DNA from: a virus
IMG/VR virus record: IMGVR_UViG_3300023174_000436
Span: 1-32,319 of that record
Strand: one strand, 5' to 3'
Length of the DNA: 32,319 bases
The notes beneath the pieces were generated by a model that saw only the letters and a list, made by a program, of their open reading frames with translations, was not told where the DNA came from and searched no databases. The position numbers were made by a program, and so were the translations under genes. Shown one piece after another: positions 21,630 through 29,342 of the stretch (the stretch's first letter is position 1; every line of letters starts with the position of its first letter).

Positions 21630-21806
21630 ATGGACAAGAAACAAGTCAAGGCGATTGCCGACACAGAGGCTAAGAAGATGGTCAAAGGCCATGAGTCTCG
21701 CATGCACGTCAAGGGCATGAAAAAAGGCGGGCCCACCAGCATGGACCGTAAGACATACGGGAAGAATCTTTCTCGCGCAATGAACCAGAAATCTGGGAGC
21801 AAATAA
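21630..21806 (+). CDS. Tiny basic protein, 58 aa
   Basis: ATG 21630 with GGAG seven bases upstream. It begins MDKKQVKAIADTEAKKMVKG and contains HVKGMKKGGPTSMDRKTYGK. It is nearly a quarter lysine, predicted as a helix then disordered. The GMKKGG motif also occurs in the 19173-19547 protein. It ends in TAATG, overlapping the next start. Another member of the basic cluster; a DNA-binding or packing role is plausible. Confidence 0.7.
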   Translation: MDKKQVKAIADTEAKKMVKGHESRMHVKGMKKGGPTSMDRKTYGKNLSRAMNQKSGSK

Positions 21807-22057
21807 TGGGTAAATTCAGCAAAAAGATGATGGGCAAAGAAGTTGGCTCCGCCAGCGTCTACGCCCAACCGCACACCATGGACGGCAAGCCCGGTGTACC
21901 TATGCGCCCCAAAGACCCCATCAGCCGCAAAGCTGATTGGACTCCCATGGATGGCGTGAGCATCGGCATCAATGATGAAGTCAAGACCAGCGGTATCAAG
22001 ATGCGTGGTACTGGCGCGGCCACCAAGGGTGTGATGTCACGAGGCCCAATGGGTTGA
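21806..22057 (+). CDS. Small basic Gly/Met-rich protein, 83 aa
   Basis: ATG 21806 in TAATG. It begins MGKFSKKMMGKEVGSASVYA and ends with the block VKTSGIKMRGTGAATKGVMS, which looks conserved among uncultured phages. Predicted mostly disordered. It is the last of the small basic genes before the second adaptor gene. No function known. Confidence 0.7.
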   Translation: MGKFSKKMMGKEVGSASVYAQPHTMDGKPGVPMRPKDPISRKADWTPMDGVSIGINDEVKTSGIKMRGTGAATKGVMSRGPMG

Positions 22058-22064
22058 TGTAACC

Positions 22065-22724
22065 ATGGCAATGACATACGCCCAGCTTGTAGTCGCTGTC
22101 AGCGATTATTGTGAGAACACGTTCAACACAACGGACATGAACACAATGATCAAGCAGGCTGAGCAGCGCATCTACAACACGGTCCAGATTGCGAACTTGC
22201 GTAAGAACGTGACGGGAACAATCACGTCTGGCAATAAGTACTTGTCGTGCCCGGATGATTTTTTGTCTGTGTATTCGCTGGCTGTGTATCCAAGTGGCGG
22301 GGGAAGCTACATCTACTTGCTCAACAAAGATGTGAACTTCATGCGGGATGCGTATCCCAATCCTGCCACAACCGGTACACCCAAGCACTACGCCATTTTT
22401 GGCCCTCAGTCCTCCAACGTGAACGAGTTGTCGTTCATTCTTGGCCCAACCCCTAGTACGACCTACGGCGCTGAGTTGCATTATTACTACTACCCAGAGT
22501 CCATCGTCACCGCCACAACCACTTGGTTGGGTGACAACTTTGATTCTGCTTTGCTGTACGGAACTCTGTGTGAGGCTTATACCTACATGAAGGGTGAGCC
22601 TGACATGGTCAAGCTGGTCAATGATCGGTATGTCCAAGCAATTGCTCTGCTCAAGAACTTGGGTGATGGCAAACAGCGTATGGATGCTTATCGTGATGGT
22701 CAGGTGAGGGTTACTGTGGCATGA
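22065..22724 (+). CDS. Head-tail adaptor (P22 gp4 / T7 gp11-like)
   Basis: 219 aa, ATG 22065 (the second Met at 22071 is an alternative). The pattern YAQLVVAVSDYCENTFNTTD, MIKQAEQRIYNTVQIANLRK, NVTGTITSGNKYLSCPDDFL and a C-terminal alpha-helical end with LLYGTLCEAYTYMKGEPDMV is typical of adaptor/tail tubular A proteins in podovirus-like phages. These join the portal to the nozzle. The matching nozzle candidate is the propeller protein at 29902-31995. Assignment is by pattern memory, with moderate certainty. Confidence 0.75.
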   Translation: MAMTYAQLVVAVSDYCENTFNTTDMNTMIKQAEQRIYNTVQIANLRKNVTGTITSGNKYLSCPDDFLSVYSLAVYPSGGGSYIYLLNKDVNFMRDAYPNPATTGTPKHYAIFGPQSSNVNELSFILGPTPSTTYGAELHYYYYPESIVTATTTWLGDNFDSALLYGTLCEAYTYMKGEPDMVKLVNDRYVQAIALLKNLGDGKQRMDAYRDGQVRVTVA

Positions 22725-23140
22725 GTATTGTCCAAACCCAAACCACCAGCTTCAAAGCGGAGCTTTATCAGGGCATCCATGACTTGACCACCGACGTGAT
22801 CAAGATCGCCCTGTACACGGGCAACGCCAACCTGAATGCGGACACCACGGTGTATACCTCAACTGCTGAAGTAGCGGCTACAGGCACTTATGTGGCGGGC
22901 GGTGCGACGATGACCGGGATTACGGTCAGCACATCTGGCTATACGGCCTATGTTGGGTTCAACAATGTATCTTGGACGGGCGTGATCACGGCCCGATGTG
23001 CTTTGATCTACAACTCAACCCAGGGTAACAAGTCGGTGGCGGTGTTGGACTTTGGGTCTGACAAGACATCGACCACCACGTTCTTAATCACGATGCCAGC
23101 CAACACATCAACCACAGCATTGATCAGGAGTTCAAATTGA
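22721..23140 (+). CDS. Tail or virion surface protein, paralogue of 23342-23818, 139 aa
   Basis: ATG 22721 overlaps the adaptor stop (ATGA). It is beta-rich, Thr/Ser-heavy, with TSFKAELYQGIHDLTTDVIK at the start, ALIYNSTQGNKSVAVLDFGS and TMPANTSTTALIRSSN at the end. The same framework appears in the gene at 23342-23818, so the two probably arose by duplication. No known fold by eye; a repeated virion surface subunit is likely. Confidence 0.65.
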   Translation: MSIVQTQTTSFKAELYQGIHDLTTDVIKIALYTGNANLNADTTVYTSTAEVAATGTYVAGGATMTGITVSTSGYTAYVGFNNVSWTGVITARCALIYNSTQGNKSVAVLDFGSDKTSTTTFLITMPANTSTTALIRSSN

Positions 23141-23331
23141 TAGTCACAACCACCAAAGGCGAGATGGATGATTCCTTGCTTGAGAAGCGGGAAGGAACCG
23201 TGGACAATGACAATGAACTGACCACTTGGGTTGAGTATTGGCTGGAGGGCGAACTTGTACACCGTTCTGTCCATGTCCAGTTGAAGAAAATGCCGGTTTT
23301 TGCCGGTGCTGAAGCCGCATCTATAGGTTAA
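23137..23331 (+). CDS. Small acidic protein between two paralogous virion genes, 64 aa
   Basis: TTG start at 23137 in a TTGA overlap, with AGGAG six bases upstream; an ATG ten codons later would lose conserved-looking residues. It begins MIVTTTKGEMDDSLLEKREG and has WVEYWLEGELVHRSVHVQLK. It is small, acidic and strand-rich, with no motif. It may be a chaperone or cofactor for its neighbours. Confidence 0.6.
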   Translation: MIVTTTKGEMDDSLLEKREGTVDNDNELTTWVEYWLEGELVHRSVHVQLKKMPVFAGAEAASIG

Positions 23332-23341
23332 AGGAAACATC

Positions 23342-23818
23342 ATGGCAAACACACAAGCAATGACCACTTCGTTCTTGGGCGAGGTTCTGACTGCAACTCA
23401 CAACTTTGGCACTGCACCAATCCGTGCAGCCATCACGGCTGACACGTTTAAAGCTGCCCTGTATTTGGCATCGGCAACGATCAATGCTTCCACCACGGCA
23501 TATTCGTCCACGGGCGAGGTTACGGGTACGGGTTACTCTGCTGGCGGCGTGACGGTGACCAATGCCACCGCTCCGCTGACATCGAACACCTCGACAACCG
23601 CAGGAACGGCGTATTGGACTCCTTCGGCATCGATCACCTACACCACGGTGACTTTGACCACGGCGTTTGATGCAGTGTTAATTTATAACTCAACACAAAG
23701 CAACAAGGCTGTCAGTGTCCACACCTTCGGTTCCCAGACGATCACGGCTGGAACCTTCACTCTGACGATGCCTTCCAACACGACTTCGACTGCTCTGTTG
23801 CGCTTGGCTACCACATAA
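23342..23818 (+). CDS. Tail or virion surface protein, paralogue of 22721-23140, 158 aa
   Basis: ATG 23342 with AAAGGAAA. Shared framework with 22721-23140: TTSFLGEVLTATHNF at the start, LIYNSTQSNKAVSVHTFGS, and TMPSNTTSTALLRLATT at the end. It is beta-rich and lacks cysteine. It differs by a Thr-rich insertion near the middle. Likely surface or fibre-associated; duplication may have allowed binding-site diversification. Confidence 0.65.
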   Translation: MANTQAMTTSFLGEVLTATHNFGTAPIRAAITADTFKAALYLASATINASTTAYSSTGEVTGTGYSAGGVTVTNATAPLTSNTSTTAGTAYWTPSASITYTTVTLTTAFDAVLIYNSTQSNKAVSVHTFGSQTITAGTFTLTMPSNTTSTALLRLATT

Positions 23819-23828
23819 GGGGTAAGCC

Positions 23829-24650
23829 ATGTCTCTCGGGTGGGGCGATGGCGCATGGGGGAGTAACGGCTGGGGCGGTACTCTCGACATAACAGGTAAT
23901 GCCGCCACAGGTGCGGTAGGCTCTGTCTCGTTAAGCATCACCATTGCGCTCACGGGCGTAGCAGCCTCTGGCGCAGTTGGGACAATGGCTCCCAGCACCT
24001 CAGAGGGTGAAGACGGCGACATTGCGTTTGGTTCCGTTGGTAGCGTAGGGACAGCCCTAGAGATTGCTCTGACGGGTGTTTCTGCGGCTGGAGCAGTTGG
24101 AACCGTTGACCATAGCAAGGATGTTGCCCTGACGGGCAATCTGGCCTCTGGGTTGGTTGGGTCAGTTACAACCTCACGGCTGGTAGCACTTACAGGTGTT
24201 GAGGCATCGGGGGCTGTAGGAGCCGTTACCGGGGACAAGGCAACGGCCTTGACCGGAGTTTCTGCAAGCGGGGCAGTCGGAACGGTTGGCCAAAGCGCAT
24301 CAGTTGCGTTGACCGGGAACTTGGCGTTTGGCTCTCCGGGCGGTGTCATTGTCCCGCTGAACAGCAACCAAGCGAATGGATCGGTCGGCACAGTTGTCAA
24401 AGAGGTGTCTGTCACCCTGTCTGGTGTAAACGCATCAGGCTCCGTTGGGACGATGTCGGTGGCCGCAAGGATACTGGCCCTGACAGGTGTAAACGCAAGA
24501 GGATCAGTGGGGGACGTGATCGCCGTCTATTGGAAACCTATAGATGACACACAGACCCCTTCGTGGCAAAATATCAGCAACCCGCAGACACCCGGCTGGG
24601 GAGATGTATCAGATGTACAGACTCCAGCCTGGGAAGAAGTCGTAACTTGA
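23829..24650 (+). CDS. Tandem-repeat virion protein, 273 aa
   Basis: ATG 23829 after AAGGGG. After an N-terminal WGDGAWGSNGWGG block there are about ten imperfect repeats of 15-22 residues, usually near 20, with the consensus ALTGVxASGAVGTV followed by five or six variable residues. The C-terminus has three shorter QTPxW repeats (QTPSWQ, QTPGWG, QTPAWE). Such short Gly/Ala/Val repeats suggest a beta-solenoid or fibrous stalk. It precedes the tail fibre gene, so a fibre or spike part is plausible. Repeat number may vary by slippage or recombination. Confidence 0.75.
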   Translation: MSLGWGDGAWGSNGWGGTLDITGNAATGAVGSVSLSITIALTGVAASGAVGTMAPSTSEGEDGDIAFGSVGSVGTALEIALTGVSAAGAVGTVDHSKDVALTGNLASGLVGSVTTSRLVALTGVEASGAVGAVTGDKATALTGVSASGAVGTVGQSASVALTGNLAFGSPGGVIVPLNSNQANGSVGTVVKEVSVTLSGVNASGSVGTMSVAARILALTGVNARGSVGDVIAVYWKPIDDTQTPSWQNISNPQTPGWGDVSDVQTPAWEEVVT

Positions 24651-24659
24651 GGTTTAAAC

Positions 24660-26768
24660 ATGACTACAGCATACACATCACTCTTGGGTTTGGCCCTCCC
24701 CGTCACGGGGGAACTGAGCGGCACATGGGGCGACACGGTCAACAACAGCATCACATCGTTGCTGGACTCTGCAATCGCCGGGACAACCACTCTCTCATCA
24801 GATGTAGATGTAACGCTGACCACGACAACTGGAGCGGCAAATACATCACGGCAGGCCATCTTGCTGTGGACGGCAGGCGGCACGGCAACCCGAAATATCA
24901 CGGCCCCGGCACAGTCAAAGATTTACACCGTTATCAATGCAAGCTCAAGCACCCAATCCATTGTGCTTCGTGGGGTAGGCCCAACCACGGGCGTAACGAT
25001 TGTGAAGGGCGAATCAGCCGTTTGTGCATGGAACGGATCAGACTTCATCAAAATCAGCAACACTGGCGGCGCAGCGGTGTTTACAACCCTTGATGTGACA
25101 AACCTTGAAGTCACCAACATTAAGGCGCTTGACGGCACTTCTGCTGCATCAATTGCCAACAGCACGGGCGTTATCTCGCTAACAGCCAACCCAATTCTGT
25201 CAGGCGGCACAGCCAATGGCGTTGCTTATTTGAACGGCTCCAAGGTGCTGACTACGGGTAGTGCGTTAACTTTTGATGGCACAAATTTGGGTGTGGGTGT
25301 TACGCCTAGTGCTTGGAGTCCTAAAGCAATTCAAGTTGGCAGTTGGGGCGGCATCCAAGACATGGGTGGCGTTGCAAATCAAATTGCTTTTCGTGGAAAC
25401 CAGTATTACAACAGTGGCGATAAATTTTTAAATGCTTCTGGTTATGCAAACACTATTATTTTAGATGCCACAAACGGGATTGTTTTTTATACTTCTACGC
25501 TGGCATCAACTTCTGCGGGTAGTTCCGCATCTATGTCACAGCGCATGACCCTTAATACCAGCGGCTTGCTATCCATTGGTAGTAATACGCCATATGACAG
25601 CAATGCAGTTTTGACGCTTGAAAAGAGTAATATTGTATCGGCAGTCATAAATAGCACAACCAACTCAGTCACACTGGTTAATGTGGCAAATGGCTCATCT
25701 TCTATTGCCTACACAGGAACAGCATCTAATCATCCATTTGCTTTATTCTCCAACGCCCAAAGTCGTTTATATATAGACACTGTCGGTAATGTGGGAATAG
25801 GAACTTCATCGCCATCAACTGGTAAATTTAGTGATGCTTCTTATGCCTTGTTGGTTCAATCGGCATCTACAAGCCTTGGTACAAACATTTTTTCCAGTAA
25901 CTCTGATAATTCAAAATTTATTGGTCTATGGAGTGGACATTCAAGCGCAACCTCGTCAATTGGAGTTAAATCTGGAACTGCACTTGCTTTTGGCGCATGG
26001 TCGGCAATAACTGGGGTTGGTGGATTTAGCACATGGGCACAATTTGATGCCAACGGCACATTTAGTATTAGCCAAGCCAATAATGCCTCCTGTGCAGTTT
26101 TCACAAACAGTAATGCTTCTTTGTCTGGTTTTGGTAATTCCGGTTTATTGATACAGTTTGCACAAAACACAACGAACAACAGTTATTCTCCATTTAGCGT
26201 TTACAACTCCGGTGCTGCGGCGTACAAGTTTAGGATGGCAGATTCGGGCGCAATTGCAACTGCTGGTAGCATTTCTCTTGGGACAGTTACTCCAGCCACA
26301 TCGGGGATTGGCGTTCAATTCCCCGCAACTCAATCAGCATCAACTGACGCAAACACGCTAGATGATTATGAGGAGGGGACTTGGACGCCAACATTAACCA
26401 CCAGCATAGTAGCCGCAACAGGCATTACTTATGCCTACAGAGAAGCGTTTTATACCAAAATAGGAAATATAGTTAGAGCAAGTTTTGGTGTGAAACTAAA
26501 TGGACTTTCAACCAATGGAACTGGTGAAATAACGGTCACAGGTTTTCCATTTACTCAATATGCCACGGCCGCTTGGGCAGAAGCCACGGGGTCTATTAAA
26601 ACTGCATTCTTCACAACCACAACCCCTATCACAAATGGATTGACTCTTTACATGGTTTCAAATGGAACTAATGTGAATTTTAGGTATGGAAATACTGACA
26701 CAGCACTTCCAGCTTCCGAATTGACAAGCCTCACCGCCATCGATGTTGTTATCGTATACCAAGTTTGA
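24660..26768 (+). CDS. Tail fibre protein, putative receptor-binding protein
   Basis: 702 aa, ATG 24660 after GAGG. The N-terminus (SLLGLALPVTGELSGTWGDT, then VNNSITSLLDSAIAGTTTL) is a conserved-looking attachment region. The middle is Ser/Asn/Thr-rich and beta-solenoid-like (NVGIGTSSPSTG, a repeated fibre motif). The C-terminus has LDDYEEGTWTP near residue 570, a hallmark of fibre C-terminal domains in phages and prophages. From about 25340 the DNA becomes visibly AT-richer and Asn/Ser-richer than its neighbours, in line with exchange of the host-recognition part. Confidence 0.88.
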   Translation: MTTAYTSLLGLALPVTGELSGTWGDTVNNSITSLLDSAIAGTTTLSSDVDVTLTTTTGAANTSRQAILLWTAGGTATRNITAPAQSKIYTVINASSSTQSIVLRGVGPTTGVTIVKGESAVCAWNGSDFIKISNTGGAAVFTTLDVTNLEVTNIKALDGTSAASIANSTGVISLTANPILSGGTANGVAYLNGSKVLTTGSALTFDGTNLGVGVTPSAWSPKAIQVGSWGGIQDMGGVANQIAFRGNQYYNSGDKFLNASGYANTIILDATNGIVFYTSTLASTSAGSSASMSQRMTLNTSGLLSIGSNTPYDSNAVLTLEKSNIVSAVINSTTNSVTLVNVANGSSSIAYTGTASNHPFALFSNAQSRLYIDTVGNVGIGTSSPSTGKFSDASYALLVQSASTSLGTNIFSSNSDNSKFIGLWSGHSSATSSIGVKSGTALAFGAWSAITGVGGFSTWAQFDANGTFSISQANNASCAVFTNSNASLSGFGNSGLLIQFAQNTTNNSYSPFSVYNSGAAAYKFRMADSGAIATAGSISLGTVTPATSGIGVQFPATQSASTDANTLDDYEEGTWTPTLTTSIVAATGITYAYREAFYTKIGNIVRASFGVKLNGLSTNGTGEITVTGFPFTQYATAAWAEATGSIKTAFFTTTTPITNGLTLYMVSNGTNVNFRYGNTDTALPASELTSLTAIDVVIVYQV

Positions 26769-26835
26769 CAAAAGTTAATTAGCTTGATTGGATTGGTCAG
26801 GCTGGACACAACGCCAACTTTAAGGAGAAACCCAA

Positions 26836-27096
26836 ATGGCAATCACGAAAGAAAAAGTAATCGACCAAATCACCGTGACCGAGAACGGCATCGTTCTCTA
26901 CCGTGAAGCAACTCGCATCATGGAAGACGGTGAGCAACTGAGCCAAACCTACCACCGCACAAGCCTGACACCGGGTCAAGACCTTACTGGTCAACCCGCC
27001 AATGTTGTTGCTCATTGCAATGTGGCTTGGACTGCTGAAGTCATTGCGGCTTATCAAGCGCACATGGCGGCACAATTTCAAGGAGCGCCAGCATGA
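26836..27096 (+). CDS. Conserved small virion-associated protein, 86 aa
   Basis: ATG 26836 with AAGGAG. It begins MAITKEKVIDQITVTENGIV and includes YREATRIMEDGEQLSQTYHR and TGQPANVVAHCNVAWTAEVI. I recognise the pattern from uncultured phage genomes, where it follows the tail fibre gene; the function is unknown. Mixed alpha/beta, soluble. It overlaps the next gene by ATGA. Confidence 0.7.
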   Translation: MAITKEKVIDQITVTENGIVLYREATRIMEDGEQLSQTYHRTSLTPGQDLTGQPANVVAHCNVAWTAEVIAAYQAHMAAQFQGAPA

Positions 27097-27425
27097 GTAC
27101 CATAGTTTGGAACATTAGCGCAATGAACTGTTACCCGCAAGCTGAAGGGGAGACAGATGTTGTAATCACCGTTCACTGGCAGTGCAACGGCACACAAGTG
27201 CAAGATGGCAAGACCTACAGCGGTTCTGTCTACAGCACTTGTGGCGTGACCTACACCGCTGGCGCACCCTACACCCCGTATGCTCAATTAACGCAAGACC
27301 AAGTGCTTGGCTGGATTTGGGCATCTGGTGTGGACAAGGACGCTACAGAGGCGGCTGTACAGCAACAGATCGACAACGCCATCAACCCGCCTGTGGTGAC
27401 ACCACAACTTCCTTGGCTGGCATAA
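27093..27425 (+). CDS. Conserved phage protein of unknown function, 110 aa
   Basis: ATG 27093, coupled, with AAGGAG in the previous gene's end. It begins MSTIVWNISAMNCYPQAEGE, a recurring phage pattern, then TVHWQCNGTQV and PYTPYAQLTQDQVLGWIWAS. Beta-rich first half, helical second half with VDKDATEAAVQQQIDNAINP. Usually found near tail fibre genes. No enzyme motif. Confidence 0.75.
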   Translation: MSTIVWNISAMNCYPQAEGETDVVITVHWQCNGTQVQDGKTYSGSVYSTCGVTYTAGAPYTPYAQLTQDQVLGWIWASGVDKDATEAAVQQQIDNAINPPVVTPQLPWLA

Positions 27426-27476
27426 TTAAAAAAGGGCAACCCGCTGGCCCTGACAGCGGTAACTCTGGAGCAACTT

Positions 27477-27653
27477 ATGAACGACAAGAAAATTGAATTG
27501 ACATTGGGCCTTGTGAATGCCGTCATGCAGTATTTGGGTACACGCCCCTATGCTGAAGTGGCTGACATGATCCAGGCTATTCGTGAGCAAGCCATTCCCC
27601 AAGTGCCAATGCCTGAAGAGGCCAAGTCTGCGGAGCAGCCATTGATCCAGTAA
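27477..27653 (+). CDS. Conserved small phage protein, 58 aa
   Basis: ATG 27477 with TGGAG upstream. It begins MNDKKIELTLGLVNAVMQYL and continues GTRPYAEVADMIQAIREQAI: an amphipathic helix pair resembling short phage proteins that precede lysis-related genes. It ends PQVPMPEEAKSAEQPLIQ. Its end overlaps the probable AUU start of the next gene by 13 bases, and its reading frame supplies that gene's GGAG site. Confidence 0.7.
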   Translation: MNDKKIELTLGLVNAVMQYLGTRPYAEVADMIQAIREQAIPQVPMPEEAKSAEQPLIQ

Positions 27654-28210
27654 CTGCGTTTGCCCTTTGTAAAGGGGCATATGAAGGCATAAAGGGCTGC
27701 ATCAGCGTTTACCAAGACCTGAAGAAAACCGGGTCTGATCTGACAAAGATCACAGGTGAAGTTGGTACAGCCCTTTCGAGTTTTTTCAAGGGCCACGCAG
27801 AGTTAGAAGCCAGCCATGAGAAGGCTCAGTATCAGCGTGAAGAGAACCAGAAGAGGGGAATAAAAGACGATCTTGCCACACAAGCCATAGACAATGTGAT
27901 GTATCTGCGGCAGACCAAGCAGTTCTATGCCGATCTTGAGAAAATGGTGCGCTGGGAGATGGGGATGCCCGATCTCTGGCGGGAAATCGTTGAAGAGTAT
28001 CAACGGCTGTTGGATCAGAAATCGGAACAAGCGGCACGGGAGTTGCACGAAAAGCGGGTGAAGGCATGGCAGCGACAAAGGTTAAAAAATCTGATTCTGG
28101 ACAGGGTTTTGGAAACGGTGCTGGTGGTTTTCGTAATCGGATACCTGATATGCCTAATGTGGGTGATCAGTCTTCATCATCGGGGTCGTTTGGATACCTT
28201 CTTGTCTTGA
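27641..28210 (+). CDS. Membrane protein probably started at an AUU codon, 189 aa
   Basis: The frame is open from 27620, but the first ATG is only at 27896, which would drop a coherent N-terminus. ATT at 27641 has GGAG five bases upstream (27632-27635) and gives MDPVTAFALCKGAYEGIKGC, which matches a phage family I know to start MDPITAFA. The protein is mostly helical and charged, with one membrane segment near the C-terminus (VLVVFVIGYLICLMWVI). AUU starts are rare and often limit expression (as in infC). It overlaps the next gene by 145 bases in another frame. Confidence 0.7.
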   Translation: MDPVTAFALCKGAYEGIKGCISVYQDLKKTGSDLTKITGEVGTALSSFFKGHAELEASHEKAQYQREENQKRGIKDDLATQAIDNVMYLRQTKQFYADLEKMVRWEMGMPDLWREIVEEYQRLLDQKSEQAARELHEKRVKAWQRQRLKNLILDRVLETVLVVFVIGYLICLMWVISLHHRGRLDTFLS

Positions 28211-28416
28211 TCCTGTTCGCATTGGTCTTTGTGCTGATGATCCCTCTGGTAGGGTTGTTGTATGTGGACACGATGGTGGTGAAGCGAGAGGCCAAGGCCC
28301 AGATGGAAAAAACGGAAAAACTGCGAAAGCAAATCGAAGACGAAAGGAAAAAAGATGCTAACCCTGTTCTCATCCCTCATCAGCTTCCTGATGGGCGGAC
28401 TACCAAAAATCCTTGA
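28066..28416 (+). CDS. Single-pass membrane protein, spanin-like plan, 116 aa
   Basis: ATG 28066 is chosen, though 28150 is possible and would shorten the 145-base overlap with the preceding gene. A Gly/Ser-rich N-terminus is followed by one strong membrane segment (YLLVLILFALVFVLMIPLVG), a helix with MEKTEKLRKQIEDERKK and a Pro-containing tail. A membrane anchor plus coiled coil near the lysozyme is reminiscent of an inner-membrane spanin, but the gene lies upstream of the lysin and has no outer-membrane partner visible. It overlaps the next gene by 62 bases. Confidence 0.65.
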   Translation: MAATKVKKSDSGQGFGNGAGGFRNRIPDMPNVGDQSSSSGSFGYLLVLILFALVFVLMIPLVGLLYVDTMVVKREAKAQMEKTEKLRKQIEDERKKDANPVLIPHQLPDGRTTKNP

Positions 28417-28861
28417 ATTCTTTCAAGACCGGGCCGACAAGAAGCATGAGCTTGCCCTTGCGGCCATGCAAACTGAGCGTGAACTGACACTCAAGAAGGC
28501 TGGCCTGGAAGCGCAGGAGCGCATTGAACACATCCAGACTGAGCAGATTCAGATCAACGCAGAGGTCACCAACGCCCAGACCGCCATGCAGGAGCGCCAA
28601 GCCCTGTATGCGCACGACATAGCCCTGGGCCAAGGGGCCAGCACCTGGGTCATCAATATGCGTGCGGCTACCCGTAGCGTCATCACCTACGGCATGTTTG
28701 CCATGTTCATGTTTGTTGAAGTGTTTGGCTTCTACTACGCATGGCACACAAACGTGGAATTTACCGTGGCGCTGGACAACCTATGGGACGATGAGACCCA
28801 AATCATTTGGGCGTGTATCGTGAGCTTCTGGTTTGGCGGTCAGGCGTTTAAATCAAAATGA
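28355..28861 (+). CDS. Putative holin-like membrane protein, 168 aa
   Basis: ATG 28355 with AAAGGA. An N-terminal hydrophobic helix (LFSSLISFLMGGLPKILEFF), a long helical linker with Glu/Gln, and two C-terminal hydrophobic stretches (VITYGMFAMFMFVEVFGFYY and IIWACIVSFWFGG) fit the plan of three-span holins of the gene-transfer-agent type. The lysozyme gene starts within its stop (ATGA). A holin would set lysis timing and let the lysozyme reach the wall. Other membrane roles remain possible. Confidence 0.65.
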   Translation: MLTLFSSLISFLMGGLPKILEFFQDRADKKHELALAAMQTERELTLKKAGLEAQERIEHIQTEQIQINAEVTNAQTAMQERQALYAHDIALGQGASTWVINMRAATRSVITYGMFAMFMFVEVFGFYYAWHTNVEFTVALDNLWDDETQIIWACIVSFWFGGQAFKSK

Positions 28862-29334
28862 ATGTCAGCCCAGAGGCCATTAAGGTCATCTGCCACCATG
28901 AGGGCATTCGGTTTAAACCATACCGATGCCCCGCACAGCTTTGGACAATAGGAGTCGGACATGTTCTTTACCCAGATCAAGGCAAGCTACCAATGGATCA
29001 AAGAGGTGCTTACCCGCTTCGGCCAGAAGATAGCCGCACGTTTTCAAAGGATGAAGTAGATGGGATTCTCAGAAGCGATCTTGCAAGGTTTGAGCGTGGA
29101 GTGGCTCAGTTCTGCCCCGTTCCCCTTACACAAGGTATGTATGATAGCCTTGTTAGCTTTAGTTTCAATGTCGGTCTTGGAACACTCCAGCGTTCAACGC
29201 TTCGTCAAAAGCTGCTTCGGGGCGATAAAGCGGGTGCTGCGGAAGAGTTCTTGAAATATTGCATGGCTGGTGGGAAAATACTCAAAGGGCTTCAAAATCG
29301 GCGCATTGATGAACGAGCCATGTTCTTGTCATAA
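28858..29334 (+). CDS. Lysozyme (GH24-type endolysin) with Cys at the second catalytic position
   Basis: 158 aa, ATG 28858 overlapping the holin-like gene by ATGA. HEGIRFKPYRCPAQLWTIGV (14-33) aligns with the active site of T4-type lysozymes: Glu15, Cys24 where T4 has Asp20, and Thr30, with the same spacing of 9 and 6. Later SLVSFSFNVGLGTLQRSTLR is the second conserved helix. The enzyme cleaves the glycan strands of peptidoglycan. No signal sequence is visible, so it should need a holin. T4 lysozyme with Cys at this position is known to stay active, so the change does not imply loss of function. Confidence 0.92.
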   Translation: MNVSPEAIKVICHHEGIRFKPYRCPAQLWTIGVGHVLYPDQGKLPMDQRGAYPLRPEDSRTFSKDEVDGILRSDLARFERGVAQFCPVPLTQGMYDSLVSFSFNVGLGTLQRSTLRQKLLRGDKAGAAEEFLKYCMAGGKILKGLQNRRIDERAMFLS

Positions 29335-29342
29335 GGTAGATC

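Noticed and set aside
27477-28210. Programmed frameshift joining the 58-aa gene to the next
   Set aside because: No slippery sequence near the overlap; an AUU start with GGAG explains the arrangement more simply.
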